Source: Clostridiales bacterium (lineage in GTDB: Bacteria; Bacillota; Clostridia; Christensenellales; Aristaeellaceae). Taken from it: DNA of 64,000 nt. The stretch is taken from NCBI GenBank assembly GCA_024695415.1, contig JAILIE010000065.1:62001-126000 (forward strand), written 5' to 3'. Of this stretch, positions 42,780 through 51,380 are shown piece by piece. How positions within the stretch are numbered: the first letter of the stretch is position 1; each line of letters opens with the position of its first letter. Made by a program: the position numbers and the translations under genes. The notes beneath the pieces were generated by a model. The model ran no database searches. It was given only the letters and a program-made list of their open reading frames with translations, and was not told the origin of the DNA.

Positions 42780-44129
42780 TCAGTCAGCCAGAATGAGGTC
42801 GGTCGCGGTCGCCGGCAGGTCTTTCAGAAGATAATCCAGGTCTTCCGGGGGAAGATGGATCAGCATCCGGAGCAATTCCGCCGACATCCTGTCGGTGAGG
42901 GTTTTCTCCGCGTCTCCTTCCGCGGTGATGATCTCCCGGCGGGATACCGGCAGCGGATCACAGGAGGAAACGCTGAAAACAAAACGCAGATGCTCCGTTT
43001 CTATTTTATCCAATTCATGCGTAAATTCAAGAGTTCCCTTGTATTCTTCGGGACCTTCCTGACACATGGAAAGGGAGACGGCGGAAGAGGATTTTACGCT
43101 GCCGGAAACGACGGATTCGGTAATGGATCCCGTGACGTTTTCCTGTTCGGATTCCAGCAGGATATCCTTCTGGATCCGCGTCCGGACCCGCTCCCGGACC
43201 CGATCCTTTTCAATATGGCATTCCAGGCGCTCCGGCGCGTCGGGAGCGAAGGACCATTCCCTTCGGACCGTGTAGTTGTCCCGGTCGGACCCGCGGGTAA
43301 CCGGGGTCGTCAGGGTCAGCGTATCGCTGAGGGAAACGTCGCCGCGCAGGCATTTCCAGTCCAGGTTGACGTTCCGCAGGTGATCCTCGGACTCTCCCGC
43401 CACGCCGGTGTAATTGACCTTCATCAGCCGGTCGTTCTCATCCGCCAGGAACGTGAAACGCTGCCGTCCGGAAAACACGAAGCCGGAAAGGAAGCCGGCG
43501 GCCCGCGGCCAGTCCGTTTCCCCTTCGTTCAGCCGGCCGGTAAGCTCCGGGAAGGTCTCATCCGTGAAGGACAGGGCGCTGCGCTGAACCGCGGTGCCGT
43601 AATCCCTGAACTTCGTCTGGATTTTGCTTCGGGAAGCGGTTTGGGCGGTATCGAGGTACATCCGGGAAAAGCAGGAGTAGAATTCGTCCAGCAGGAGAAT
43701 AACCTGTTCGCACTCCCCGATTCTCTCCAGCATATCCGTGGACGGATCGGAAAAGAAGCTTTCCCCCTCGGGATAGCAGTAAAGATGATCAGGATCCGCT
43801 GAAAACGCGTACAGCGTCTTTCCGTCCTCTTCGAACACCGTGACGGAAGGCCCCGGTATCCCGTCCGCTTCCAGGGAAATCTTCAGGACGCTTCCGTCCG
43901 TCCGGATCCGGAAGACGATATGTTTCATCAGGCGGTTCAGGCTTTCCGCCCGTTCCACGGACAGCTCGGGTCGCTTCAGGATTTCCGCGGTGAGCGTCAT
44001 CTCCTTCGCGGAAAACGATTCGGCGAAAAACGTGTCCCGGAGCTCCGTAAGTCCGCTGGCGCCAGCCGAACCAAAGAGAAACGCGAATAGAAGCAGCAGC
44101 GCGAAAAAGCGCCGGATTCCTTTGTCCAT
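42780..44129 (-). CDS. Exported protein C of unknown function
   Basis: A 449-residue protein. ATG 44129 is chosen because it starts at a signal peptide (GIRRFFALLLLFAFLFGSAGA) and forms a TAATG junction with dusB; the track's longer frame lies inside dusB. The mature part alternates helices and beta strands and ends ELLRMLIHLPPEDLDYLLKDLP. No known domain is recognised. First of the C-B-A exported trio, translationally coupled to the tRNA-modifying enzyme DusB, which is an odd pairing. Confidence 0.73.
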   Translation of the reverse strand: MDKGIRRFFALLLLFAFLFGSAGASGLTELRDTFFAESFSAKEMTLTAEILKRPELSVERAESLNRLMKHIVFRIRTDGSVLKISLEADGIPGPSVTVFEEDGKTLYAFSADPDHLYCYPEGESFFSDPSTDMLERIGECEQVILLLDEFYSCFSRMYLDTAQTASRSKIQTKFRDYGTAVQRSALSFTDETFPELTGRLNEGETDWPRAAGFLSGFVFSGRQRFTFLADENDRLMKVNYTGVAGESEDHLRNVNLDWKCLRGDVSLSDTLTLTTPVTRGSDRDNYTVRREWSFAPDAPERLECHIEKDRVRERVRTRIQKDILLESEQENVTGSITESVVSGSVKSSSAVSLSMCQEGPEEYKGTLEFTHELDKIETEHLRFVFSVSSCDPLPVSRREIITAEGDAEKTLTDRMSAELLRMLIHLPPEDLDYLLKDLPATATDLILAD

Positions 44130-45097
44130 TATGGTTCCTCCTCCCGTTCCCGGCCGGCTTCGTTGAAAAACCCGTCCAGCATCCGGAATACTTCCGCCGG
44201 ATCGCCGCAGCGGTTGATCTCCGCGCGCAGCCGGGCGGCGCCGCGAAGGCCGTGGATATACCATCCGATATGTTTCCGCATCTCCCGAACGGCGATGTGT
44301 TCCGGCCTGGATTCGAGCATCATCCCGTAATGCAGGCGGATCACCTCGTACCTTTCATCCAGGGTGGGTGCTTCCGCGGTTCCGCCGTTCATGTCGGCGG
44401 CGGCCTGCCGGAATATCCACGGATTGCCCAGCGCTCCACGGCCGATCATCAGGGCGTCCACGCCGCTCATCCGGGCGAAGCGACGGGCGTCCTCCGGGGT
44501 AAAGATATCCCCGTTGCCGATCACGGGAATGGAAACACTCTGTTTCACACGGGCGATGATGTCCCAGTCCGCGGCGCCGCTGTACTGCTGTTCGCGCGTG
44601 CGGCCGTGGACCGTGATCTCCCGGATGCCGGATTCCTCAGCCATTCGGGCGAAATCCAGCACATTGATATGATCCCGGTCCCAGCCGATCCGCATCTTGA
44701 CGGAAACCGGAAGCCGGACGGCGCGGACCGTTTTCTCCATCATGCGGCGCGCGATAACCGGCGTCCGCATCAGGCCGCTTCCTTCCCCGGAACAGGCGAC
44801 TTTCCGGGCGGGACAGCCCATATTCAGGTCGATCCCGTCGTAGATGCCCAGCTGTTCGATCCGGGCGGCCGCTTCCGCCACCGTATCCGGATCCCTGCCG
44901 AAAAGCTGGAGGATCAGCTTTTTCTCTTCGGGCCCCCGGCGCATCAGTTCCCGGGTCGCCGCCTGTCCGGGAGCGCAAAGGTATCCCATTGCGCTGATCA
45001 TTTCCGTATAGGCCGTGCCGCATCCGAAGGAAAAGCAGATCGTCCGGTAGACATGGTCGGTTACACCGCACAGCGGTGCCAGGCGGATATCAATCAT
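44129..45097 (-). CDS. tRNA-dihydrouridine synthase (Dus family)
   Basis: A 322-residue TIM-barrel flavoenzyme. LAPLCGVTDHVYR, DLNMGCPARKVACSGEGSGLMR (catalytic Cys in the GCPA loop region), VSVKMRIGWD, ITVHGRTREQQYSG and VIGNGDIFTPEDA follow the Dus pattern, closest to DusB. It reduces specific uridines in tRNA D-loops using FMN and NADPH. It overlaps the GH127-like gene by eight bases and gene C by one. Confidence 0.93.
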   Translation of the reverse strand: MIDIRLAPLCGVTDHVYRTICFSFGCGTAYTEMISAMGYLCAPGQAATRELMRRGPEEKKLILQLFGRDPDTVAEAAARIEQLGIYDGIDLNMGCPARKVACSGEGSGLMRTPVIARRMMEKTVRAVRLPVSVKMRIGWDRDHINVLDFARMAEESGIREITVHGRTREQQYSGAADWDIIARVKQSVSIPVIGNGDIFTPEDARRFARMSGVDALMIGRGALGNPWIFRQAAADMNGGTAEAPTLDERYEVIRLHYGMMLESRPEHIAVREMRKHIGWYIHGLRGAARLRAEINRCGDPAEVFRMLDGFFNEAGREREEEP

Positions 45098-46799
45098 ACT
45101 GCCTGTCCACCGGGAAAGCGGAAATACGGCAGGGCGTCATGGCGTAGGGATAGAGGGGAATATCATGGATTTCGCCGGTTCCGGCGGGAAGCACCGGAAT
45201 ATCGTCCGGGATTCCGTCGCTGTTCGGCCAGCGTGTCAGGCGGCGGAAGGGACAGAAAACCTTTCCGTCCTGAAAGCGCGGAGCGCCTGCGAGCGCGTAG
45301 CGGTAGTCGGTATCCCGGACATCCAGGACCATCAGGCGGTTCCGGACGAACACGGCTTTCCCCCGATGATGGATGTCGCGGACGATGACGCGGTCTCCCT
45401 GGCGGAAAAGGATGGTATCCATGTTCTTCCATTCCCGGCTGATCCGGATCCGTCCCCCGCTGCCGGGCACAAGGCGGTCCGACAGGGAAACCTGCTCGCT
45501 GTTTCCGGCACCCTTGAGAAGGATGTCGGCGGTCTCATCCGCGGAACAGAACAGGTTCAGTTCCACGGAAACGCCGGACTTTGTCCGGAAAACCGCGGAA
45601 TGGTCGTCCGCCTGGATGACCAGGGTGCTTCCCGAAACGGAAACGGAGTAACGGCCCGGCAGCAGGTAATTGAGGAACAGCGCGCTGTCGGATACCGTCA
45701 CCGCGTTCCTGTACGCGGCCGAAGCGGCGCGGGCCAGTCGGGACAGAAGCACCACATTCCGCATCTGGCCCGCTTCCGGGTCAAAGCCGCGGGCGGAAGA
45801 AGCAGCGGAAATGATATTGACAAAACGGAAGCCGCTGCCTTCGGGATTGCGGAGACAGTCGGAAAGGGCGTTGAAAACCAGGACCGTCAGTTCGTTCATG
45901 GCCCACGGCTCCGCGGAAATCATGGCCTGCGCGGCCATCGCCTCCACCCAGGCCGCGGCAGCGCCGGTATGAATCCCCTGGCTGGTCCTGTCACCGCCGA
46001 GGAAGACGTTCGCGGTCGTACCGCCGCAGACGGCGCTGTGGGCATGGGACAGAAAATCCCATGCCTTCCTTCCGGCCGTCAGCTCCTGGCCGTTTCCGCT
46101 GAACAAGGCGGAATACGCGGTGTAACGGACGCTGTCCGCCAGGATCTCCGCATGATTGGAAAGATACTGCACGGACGGGAAATCGATATCACGGTAATCC
46201 CCCGCGGCAAAGAGGGCGGCGGTTTCCTCCTTCATCTCCGGCAGGTCCAGGGGCTGGCGCTGACGGAACTGCTGCAGGATGGTCGTCCAGTCGAGGGCGG
46301 CGGAACGAAGGCGGACACACAGGCGAAGGACGCCCTTCAGGCCGGTGATCAGGTAAAAGCGGATCAGGAATTCCATCAGATCGGCCGGCTGGATCCGGAT
46401 CATCCGATGGCCGGAAACGGCGTCCCATTCTGCTTCCGTGAAGCGGCACCAGCGCGCCAGGCGTTTCAGGACGTTCCGGTCGGTATTGTATTCGTATACC
46501 GACAGCGCGGCCCGCGCGGCGGAGAGCTGTTCCCCAAAGAAGCCGGGAAGGGATCCATCCTCCGTTTCTGCCAGGGCGTCCATGATCCGGCGGAAAACCG
46601 GTTCTTCCGCCGGACGGTCCTTCAAAAGGCACGCAAGTGAAAACAGCCCTTCCCAGGATACCGGATGATCGATGGATCCCTCCAGGTGCCGGTAGAGAAG
46701 GTGGAGTTCATTCATATCGCTCCGGACCGTTCCGTTGGTGAGCGCGGAATGAAGCGGACGGACGAGCGGCGCACGGCTCAGGAATGCTTTCTGGGGCAT
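45090..46799 (-). CDS. GH127-like (DUF1680-type) protein, apparently without the catalytic cysteine motif
   Basis: A 569-residue soluble protein without signal peptide, mostly helical for about 400 residues and then beta-rich. The segment HAEILADSVRYTAYSALFSGNGQ through KAWDFLSHAHSAVCGGT parallels the (alpha/alpha)6 barrel of GH127/GH146 arabinofuranosidases. The equivalent of their glutamate/cysteine ETxETC loop reads SQGIHTGAAAAWVEA, so catalysis of that kind is doubtful. The C-terminal beta part (RYSVSVSGSTLVIQADDHSAVF) fits the beta-sandwich of that family. ATG 46799 follows GGGAGGTTTTTCC; the track extension is rejected. First gene of a unit with dusB, C, B, A. The family call is tentative. 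Confidence 0.45.
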   Translation of the reverse strand: MPQKAFLSRAPLVRPLHSALTNGTVRSDMNELHLLYRHLEGSIDHPVSWEGLFSLACLLKDRPAEEPVFRRIMDALAETEDGSLPGFFGEQLSAARAALSVYEYNTDRNVLKRLARWCRFTEAEWDAVSGHRMIRIQPADLMEFLIRFYLITGLKGVLRLCVRLRSAALDWTTILQQFRQRQPLDLPEMKEETAALFAAGDYRDIDFPSVQYLSNHAEILADSVRYTAYSALFSGNGQELTAGRKAWDFLSHAHSAVCGGTTANVFLGGDRTSQGIHTGAAAAWVEAMAAQAMISAEPWAMNELTVLVFNALSDCLRNPEGSGFRFVNIISAASSARGFDPEAGQMRNVVLLSRLARAASAAYRNAVTVSDSALFLNYLLPGRYSVSVSGSTLVIQADDHSAVFRTKSGVSVELNLFCSADETADILLKGAGNSEQVSLSDRLVPGSGGRIRISREWKNMDTILFRQGDRVIVRDIHHRGKAVFVRNRLMVLDVRDTDYRYALAGAPRFQDGKVFCPFRRLTRWPNSDGIPDDIPVLPAGTGEIHDIPLYPYAMTPCRISAFPVDRQYD

Positions 46800-46830
46800 G
46801 GAAAAACCTCCCGGTTCAGATAATATGTAA

Positions 46831-46859
46831 ATTATACAGGAAATGGATAATGAACACAA
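46831..46859 (-). promoter_or_regulatory. Promoter of the GH127-like/dusB/C-B-A unit
   Basis: Minus strand TTGTGT, 17-base spacer, TATAAT, about 30 bases before the GH127-like start. Confidence 0.7.
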
Positions 46860-46873
46860 GCAAAGCGTCGGAT

Positions 46874-47728
46874 TCAGGGGACGGACAGCATTTTGACCGC
46901 CAGGTCCGCCGCTTTCTTCAGTTCCCCTGAAGCGGAGGCTGAAATCTGAAGGAGTTCCGGCAGCAAATCCTTCCGGTTCATGGAGGCGGAAAGGACGCAG
47001 CACTGAATCAGGATTCTCTGCCGCCGGGCGTAATTGGCGCCGATCAGCTTTTTCAGCTCATCCGTCCGGCCGTCCCGCATGATGCCGGGCAGGTCCATCG
47101 AAAGCGGCTCCCCGGAAGCCGGCGTGTTCTTCGGGCAGCAGGCTTCGCAGTCGTCGCATCCGATCAGGCGGTTTCCCATGCGGCGGACGATGTCCTCCGG
47201 CGGGCACTGTCCGTTCAGCATCCAGTAACGAAGGCATTTTTCCTTCACAAAGCCGGAATCGGTAATGGCACCGCCCGGACAGGCCCGGGCGCAGGCGCGG
47301 CAGTTTCCACAGGAAACGGGATGCGGCTCTTCGGTCAGCTCGTCCGTCACCGGGAACAGTTCGTCCGAAGTCAGGACCTGGATATGGAACCGGCTTCCGA
47401 ACGGGGAAAGATAGGACAGGGTATTCCGGCCCCTCTCCAGGAACGGAAGGTGGTCCAGGACCGATTTGATATGAATCTGGTTGGAGAGAATCATGTCCGT
47501 TCCGAGGGAACGGCACTCCTCAGCGAACTTCCGCGCGGCGTAGTAGGCCTGCTGGGAAACCGGATAATACGGATGGATTACCGCGCCGTCGGCATCGCCG
47601 GAAGCGGCCCGGTAGCTCATAAAAGCGAGAATCAGCCGGTTCCGGCCTGTTCCGGCTTTCCGGCCGTCCAGGACGGATACGCGGTCGAAGCCAAGCTGGT
47701 ACAAACGATTCAGAATATCGGTCATCAT
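46874..47728 (-). CDS. QueG-like double [4Fe-4S] cluster protein (epoxyqueuosine reductase family)
   Basis: About 284 residues with two cluster motifs: SCGNCRACARACPGGAI and CDDCEACCPKN, in the spacing of QueG. The preceding YLSPFGSRFHIQVLTSD and the C-terminal HEAT-like LLQISASASGELKKAADLAVKMLS also fit. QueG reduces epoxyqueuosine to queuosine in tRNA using cobalamin. Start MMTD at 47728 fits family N-termini but has no Shine-Dalgarno: it begins seven bases after the T-run of the upp terminator. The upstream ORF extension crosses that terminator and is rejected. It is shorter than typical QueG. Confidence 0.6.
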   Translation of the reverse strand: MMTDILNRLYQLGFDRVSVLDGRKAGTGRNRLILAFMSYRAASGDADGAVIHPYYPVSQQAYYAARKFAEECRSLGTDMILSNQIHIKSVLDHLPFLERGRNTLSYLSPFGSRFHIQVLTSDELFPVTDELTEEPHPVSCGNCRACARACPGGAITDSGFVKEKCLRYWMLNGQCPPEDIVRRMGNRLIGCDDCEACCPKNTPASGEPLSMDLPGIMRDGRTDELKKLIGANYARRQRILIQCCVLSASMNRKDLLPELLQISASASGELKKAADLAVKMLSVP

Positions 47729-47734
47729 CGGATT

Positions 47735-47763
47735 AAAAAGCAGTTCCGGACTTCCGGAACTGC
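47735..47763 (-). terminator. Terminator after upp
   Basis: Minus strand GCAGTTCCGG, four-base loop, CCGGAACTGC, then TTTTT. It sits directly before the QueG-like start codon. Confidence 0.85.
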
Positions 47764-47774
47764 CGTCATTTTCG

Positions 47775-48404
47775 TTATTTGGTTCCGAACAGGCGGTCGC
47801 CGGCGTCGCCGAGGCCGGGAACGATATATCCGTGTTCATTCAGGTGGTCATCCAGTGCCGCGACATAAATGTCCACGTCGGGATGGTCCTTCTGGATCCG
47901 GGCAATTCCCTCGGGCGCGGCGATCAGGTTGACCAGGCGCATATGGTGGCAGCCGCGCTGCTTGATGAAGTTGATGGCGGCGCTCGCACTGCCGCCGGTC
48001 GCCAGCATGGGATCCAGGATCAGCAGCTCGCGGTTGACGCTGTCTTCCGGAAGCTTGCAGTAGTACTCCACGGGTTCCAGGGTCTGCGGGTCACGGTACA
48101 GGCCAATATGGCCGACGCGGGCCGCGGGTACCAGGTTGATCACGCCGTCCACCATGCCCAGTCCGGCGCGGAGAATCGGAACAATTCCGAGCTTTTTGCC
48201 GGAGAGAACGCGGCACTTGCAGGTCGTGATCGGGGTTTCCACTTCGATTTCCTTGGTTTCCAGGTCACGGGTCACCTCGAAGACCATGAGCATCGCGATC
48301 TCAGAAAGAAGTTCACGGAATTCCTTGGTGCCAGTCTTTTTGTCACGCATGATGCTCAGCTTGTGCTGAATCAGCGGATGGTCAAAAACAACGACTTTAC
48401 TCAT
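47775..48404 (-). CDS. upp: Uracil phosphoribosyltransferase
   Basis: A 209-residue enzyme, the standard length. [26 protein letters not shown]-terminus, GLGMVDGV, and the PRPP loop [16 protein letters not shown] are intact. It makes UMP from uracil and PRPP. ATG 48404 fits; the six-residue upstream extension is not needed. It has its own promoter, facing lgt. Confidence 0.97.
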   Translation of the reverse strand: MSKVVVFDHPLIQHKLSIMRDKKTGTKEFRELLSEIAMLMVFEVTRDLETKEIEVETPITTCKCRVLSGKKLGIVPILRAGLGMVDGVINLVPAARVGHIGLYRDPQTLEPVEYYCKLPEDSVNRELLILDPMLATGGSASAAINFIKQRGCHHMRLVNLIAAPEGIARIQKDHPDVDIYVAALDDHLNEHGYIVPGLGDAGDRLFGTK

Positions 48405-48454
48405 ACTCCGAACCTCCGACACTTATGATGTGGATGATTTCCACTTTCTTTCGT

Positions 48455-48483
48455 ATTTTATCAGAAACGGCGTTCCTGCGCAA
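48455..48483 (-). promoter_or_regulatory. Promoter of upp
   Basis: Minus strand TTGCGC, 17-base spacer, TAAAAT, about 50 bases before the start. Confidence 0.7.
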
Positions 48484-48506
48484 TAAAAAGATGGCGTCCC
48501 TCCGGC

Positions 48507-48535
48507 TTCCATTCGGAGGGGATTTACGGTATAAT
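48507..48535 (+). promoter_or_regulatory. Promoter of lgt
   Basis: TATAAT at 48530-48535 with a poor -35 (TTCCAT, 17-base spacer). A CCCTCCG/CGGAGGG inverted repeat overlaps the -35 area at about 48498-48520. Confidence 0.55.
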
Positions 48536-48593
48536 GATCCTGATTTTACGCGTTCCGAACGAACGGAAACGGTGCGGAAAGGAGATGCTGCCC

Positions 48594-49595
48594 ATGGGTG
48601 CGGTTCCGGCCTCAAGATATATTTTCGGCTCCATTCCGTGGTACAGTTTCCTGATCGTCTCCGGCGCGGTGATCGCCGTAATCCTCGCCTCCCGCGAGGA
48701 GCGGCGCGCCGGTTTCCGGAAGGATACCGTCATCGACCTGGCGCTGTGGATCCTTCCCGGGGGAATCATCGGCGCCAGGCTCTATTATGTCGCGTTTTCC
48801 TGGGACCAGTTCCGGGACGATCCCGTATCCATCCTGAAAGTATGGGAGGGCGGTATCGCAATTTACGGCGCGGTGATCGCCGGTTTCCTGATTATCCTTC
48901 TGTTCAGCCGCCGGCGGAAAATTCCGGCGCTGAAGCTGTGTGACATCATCGCGCCTGGCCTGATCCTGGCCCAGGCGATCGGAAGGTGGGGCAATTATTT
49001 CAACTCTGAGGCCTACGGCCTGGAAATCACAAATCCCTCGCTTCAGTTCTTCCCTTTCGGCGTCCTGATCCCGGAGGCGGAAGGCACGGCCTGGCATATG
49101 GCGACGTTTTTCTATGAATCCGCCTGGAACCTGTGTGTATTTGTCTTCCTGATGATTGCGCGAAGGCGCTGGTTCCGGAAACCGGGGGACGTCTTCCTGT
49201 TCTATGTGTTCCTTTATTCCTGCGGCCGGCTGGTGATCGAGGACTACCGGATGGATTCGCTGTACGCGACTTCTTCAGTCAGAATCAGCCAGCTGCTCAG
49301 CGTCGTTTTCTGCGCGGTGATCCTCATCCTGTACATGCGCCGCAGGATCACGGAAGGCAGGGGGTCCCGGATCGGGTGCGTCCCCGCGGCGGCCTCGCTC
49401 CTGTATACGCTTCCCGTCATCGCCTTCACGCTGAACCTGTTCATCCCTCCCGCCGGTATGACCGTCGGCGCGCGGACGCTTTTCCTGCTGGGTTATTCCC
49501 TGCTGTCGATCGTTTCGCTGATGGTCCTGTACGGCCGGAGCGGAAAAGATGAGGTGTATTATGCCATCCGGACAGATGAAAAACCTGCTGTATAA
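48594..49595 (+). CDS. lgt: Prolipoprotein diacylglyceryl transferase
   Basis: A 333-residue polytopic membrane enzyme. The Lgt signature AQAIGRWGNYFNSEAYG and GGIAIYGAVIAG are present. It attaches diacylglycerol to the lipobox cysteine of prolipoproteins such as the GH5 enzyme here. ATG 48594 has GGAG nine bases before it. It is followed by the serine hydrolase gene, whose start lies inside the lgt end. Confidence 0.95.
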   Translation: MGAVPASRYIFGSIPWYSFLIVSGAVIAVILASREERRAGFRKDTVIDLALWILPGGIIGARLYYVAFSWDQFRDDPVSILKVWEGGIAIYGAVIAGFLIILLFSRRRKIPALKLCDIIAPGLILAQAIGRWGNYFNSEAYGLEITNPSLQFFPFGVLIPEAEGTAWHMATFFYESAWNLCVFVFLMIARRRWFRKPGDVFLFYVFLYSCGRLVIEDYRMDSLYATSSVRISQLLSVVFCAVILILYMRRRITEGRGSRIGCVPAAASLLYTLPVIAFTLNLFIPPAGMTVGARTLFLLGYSLLSIVSLMVLYGRSGKDEVYYAIRTDEKPAV

Positions 49596-50751
49596 ACTGG
49601 CGCTGCCGATATTCGCCCCGTCCCCGGAAAAGGATCCGGTCATTTCCGTTACCGGCCATCCCCTCGACGACCGGAAGTCCCTTGCCCGGATTCTGCGGAA
49701 GCACCATGTGCTCGGGGCTTCCGTCCTGCTGGCGTCCCATGAGGATGAAACGCTGGTGCTGACGCGTTCTCTGAAAACCGGCCAGGTGCCGGATGAAAAC
49801 ACCATGTACCGGGTCGCGTCCATCACCAAAACGGCAACGGCGATGGTCACGCTCCGCCTGTGCGCAGAAGGCCTGATCAGCCTCGACTCGCCGGTATCCC
49901 TGTACCTGCCGGACTGCTGCAGCGATATCGACCTGAAGGACGTTACGCTGCGGCATCTGCTTTCCCATACTTCGGGCCTGTCGGATCCCGCCGACCTGGT
50001 CCGGCTTCTGGAAGAGGGCGCACCTTTCCGACAGGCGGTGGCCGGACGACGGGTGGCGGAACCCGGCAAAAGCTTCCGGTATTCCAATCTCGGTTTCGGC
50101 CTGGTCGGCTGCGTCCTGGAATCGGTGACCGGTAAGGCGGTCAGCGAAGTGTTTTACGAATATCTTTTCCGCCCGCTGGGAATGAACGCAACCCTGGAGG
50201 GGTGCTCCCTCCGGAAGGAGACGATCATGCCCGTGGTCCGCGTGTTTCCCTACCATGCCGACCGCATGCTCCGCCTGACGGAGCTGGGAAAGAAGCCGGT
50301 CGGATCCCCGGATCCGCTGCGCCATTACGGGTATACCGCCGGAAGCATGTATACGGATATCCGTTCCCTCCGGAAAATGATCGGGTGCGTGATGGACGGA
50401 GGCCGGGGGCTTCCCGGAAGCGAAACGATCCGCCAGATGACCTGTCAGCACGCGTCCTACGGCGCTGTGTCCCCCGCCCTTTCCTACGGGCTGGGGCTGC
50501 TGATCATTCAGGATCCGTCGATTTCAGCGGAGCGTGTGCTCGGCCACCAGGGTTTTGCCTACGGATGCGCGGACGGCGCTTTCTGGGATGAGGAGTCCGG
50601 ATGGATCATGATCATACTGAACGGCGGATGCAGCGAAGCGAGGGACGGCAGGCTCGGGCTGTGCAACCGGGATATGCTCCGCTACGCCTTTGGAAAGGAG
50701 ATTCCGGGTTGGGTTATATCGAAGCAATCCGAAGCGTACGAAATCGGGTAA
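49561..50751 (+). CDS. Serine hydrolase of the beta-lactamase/penicillin-binding class C family
   Basis: A 396-residue protein with SITK (SxxK) at about 87-90, YSN at about 174-176 and a C-terminal HQG motif, the catalytic triad of class C-like serine hydrolases. No signal peptide or transmembrane helix is obvious, so it may be cytoplasmic, unlike true PBPs. Substrate unknown (esterase, peptidase or amidase are all possible). ATG 49561 follows GAGGTGTATT and overlaps lgt by 35 bases; its end overlaps recX by 43. Confidence 0.85.
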   Translation: MPSGQMKNLLYKLALPIFAPSPEKDPVISVTGHPLDDRKSLARILRKHHVLGASVLLASHEDETLVLTRSLKTGQVPDENTMYRVASITKTATAMVTLRLCAEGLISLDSPVSLYLPDCCSDIDLKDVTLRHLLSHTSGLSDPADLVRLLEEGAPFRQAVAGRRVAEPGKSFRYSNLGFGLVGCVLESVTGKAVSEVFYEYLFRPLGMNATLEGCSLRKETIMPVVRVFPYHADRMLRLTELGKKPVGSPDPLRHYGYTAGSMYTDIRSLRKMIGCVMDGGRGLPGSETIRQMTCQHASYGAVSPALSYGLGLLIIQDPSISAERVLGHQGFAYGCADGAFWDEESGWIMIILNGGCSEARDGRLGLCNRDMLRYAFGKEIPGWVISKQSEAYEIG

Positions 50752-51332
50752 CGGTACGCCTCGACAGCGGCAGGACCTTCACCCTGCGGCGCCGTGACCT
50801 GGAGGAGCTGGGCCTTACGGAGGGCGCGGAATCCGAAGAGGCGGAACTGGAAAAGGAAATCCTGCGGCAGCAGTACCGTGACGCGCTGTCCGCGGCGGTT
50901 TCCCTCCTGGCCGCGCGGCCGTACAGCGAGCAGGAAATCAGGCGGAAACTCATGGACCGGGGCTTCTGCGCGGAAACCGCGGACCTGGCCGTTTACCGGC
51001 TTCGGAAAGAAAAACTGCTGGACGACAACGATTTCAGCCGGCAGTGGGTCCGGTACCGGACCGGATGCCGGTGGGGACCGGGACGGATCCTGCGGGAGCT
51101 GATCGCCAAGGGCGTCGACGAGGAAACCGCGCGCGGGGCAATCTCCGAATCCGATCCGGAGGAAGCCGGAAACGCCGCCCTTCATCTGGTCCGGAAGGCG
51201 CTGAGGAACCGGAAAGCGGACGAGCCGCCCACCAAAGCCCGGCAGCGGATTATCCAGGGCCTGGTCCGGCGGGGATACGACTGGGACACCGCCCGGGAAG
51301 CGTACGAGCGGGCCCTGGAAGAAAGCGAATAA
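50709..51332 (+). CDS. recX: Regulatory protein RecX
   Basis: A 207-residue helical-repeat protein. RPYSEQEIRRKLMDRGF, LLDDNDFSRQWVRYRTGCRWGPGRILRELIAKGVD and IIQGLVRRGYDWDTAREAYE match the three RecX repeats. RecX inhibits RecA filament extension. TTG at 50709 is the likely start, with AAAGGAG eight bases before it; the track start lies further inside the preceding gene. Confidence 0.92.
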   Translation: MGYIEAIRSVRNRVTVRLDSGRTFTLRRRDLEELGLTEGAESEEAELEKEILRQQYRDALSAAVSLLAARPYSEQEIRRKLMDRGFCAETADLAVYRLRKEKLLDDNDFSRQWVRYRTGCRWGPGRILRELIAKGVDEETARGAISESDPEEAGNAALHLVRKALRNRKADEPPTKARQRIIQGLVRRGYDWDTAREAYERALEESE

Positions 51333-51364
51333 AGAAATGCCGTTCCCGAAGGAGCGGCATTTCT
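51333..51364. terminator. Bidirectional terminator between recX and ppdK
   Basis: AGAAATGCCGTTCC, CGAA loop, GGAGCGGCATTTCT with one G-T mismatch-type pair; the arms end in A/T-rich runs on both sides. The only convergent junction here with a terminator apart from tRNA-Ser/GH5. Confidence 0.75.
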
Positions 51365-51380
51365 TGTGGATTGGATTCTC

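Noticed and set aside
47729-47839. QueG-like gene starting at 47839
   Set aside because: That frame runs back through the upp terminator and the upp coding end; residues there are not family-like.
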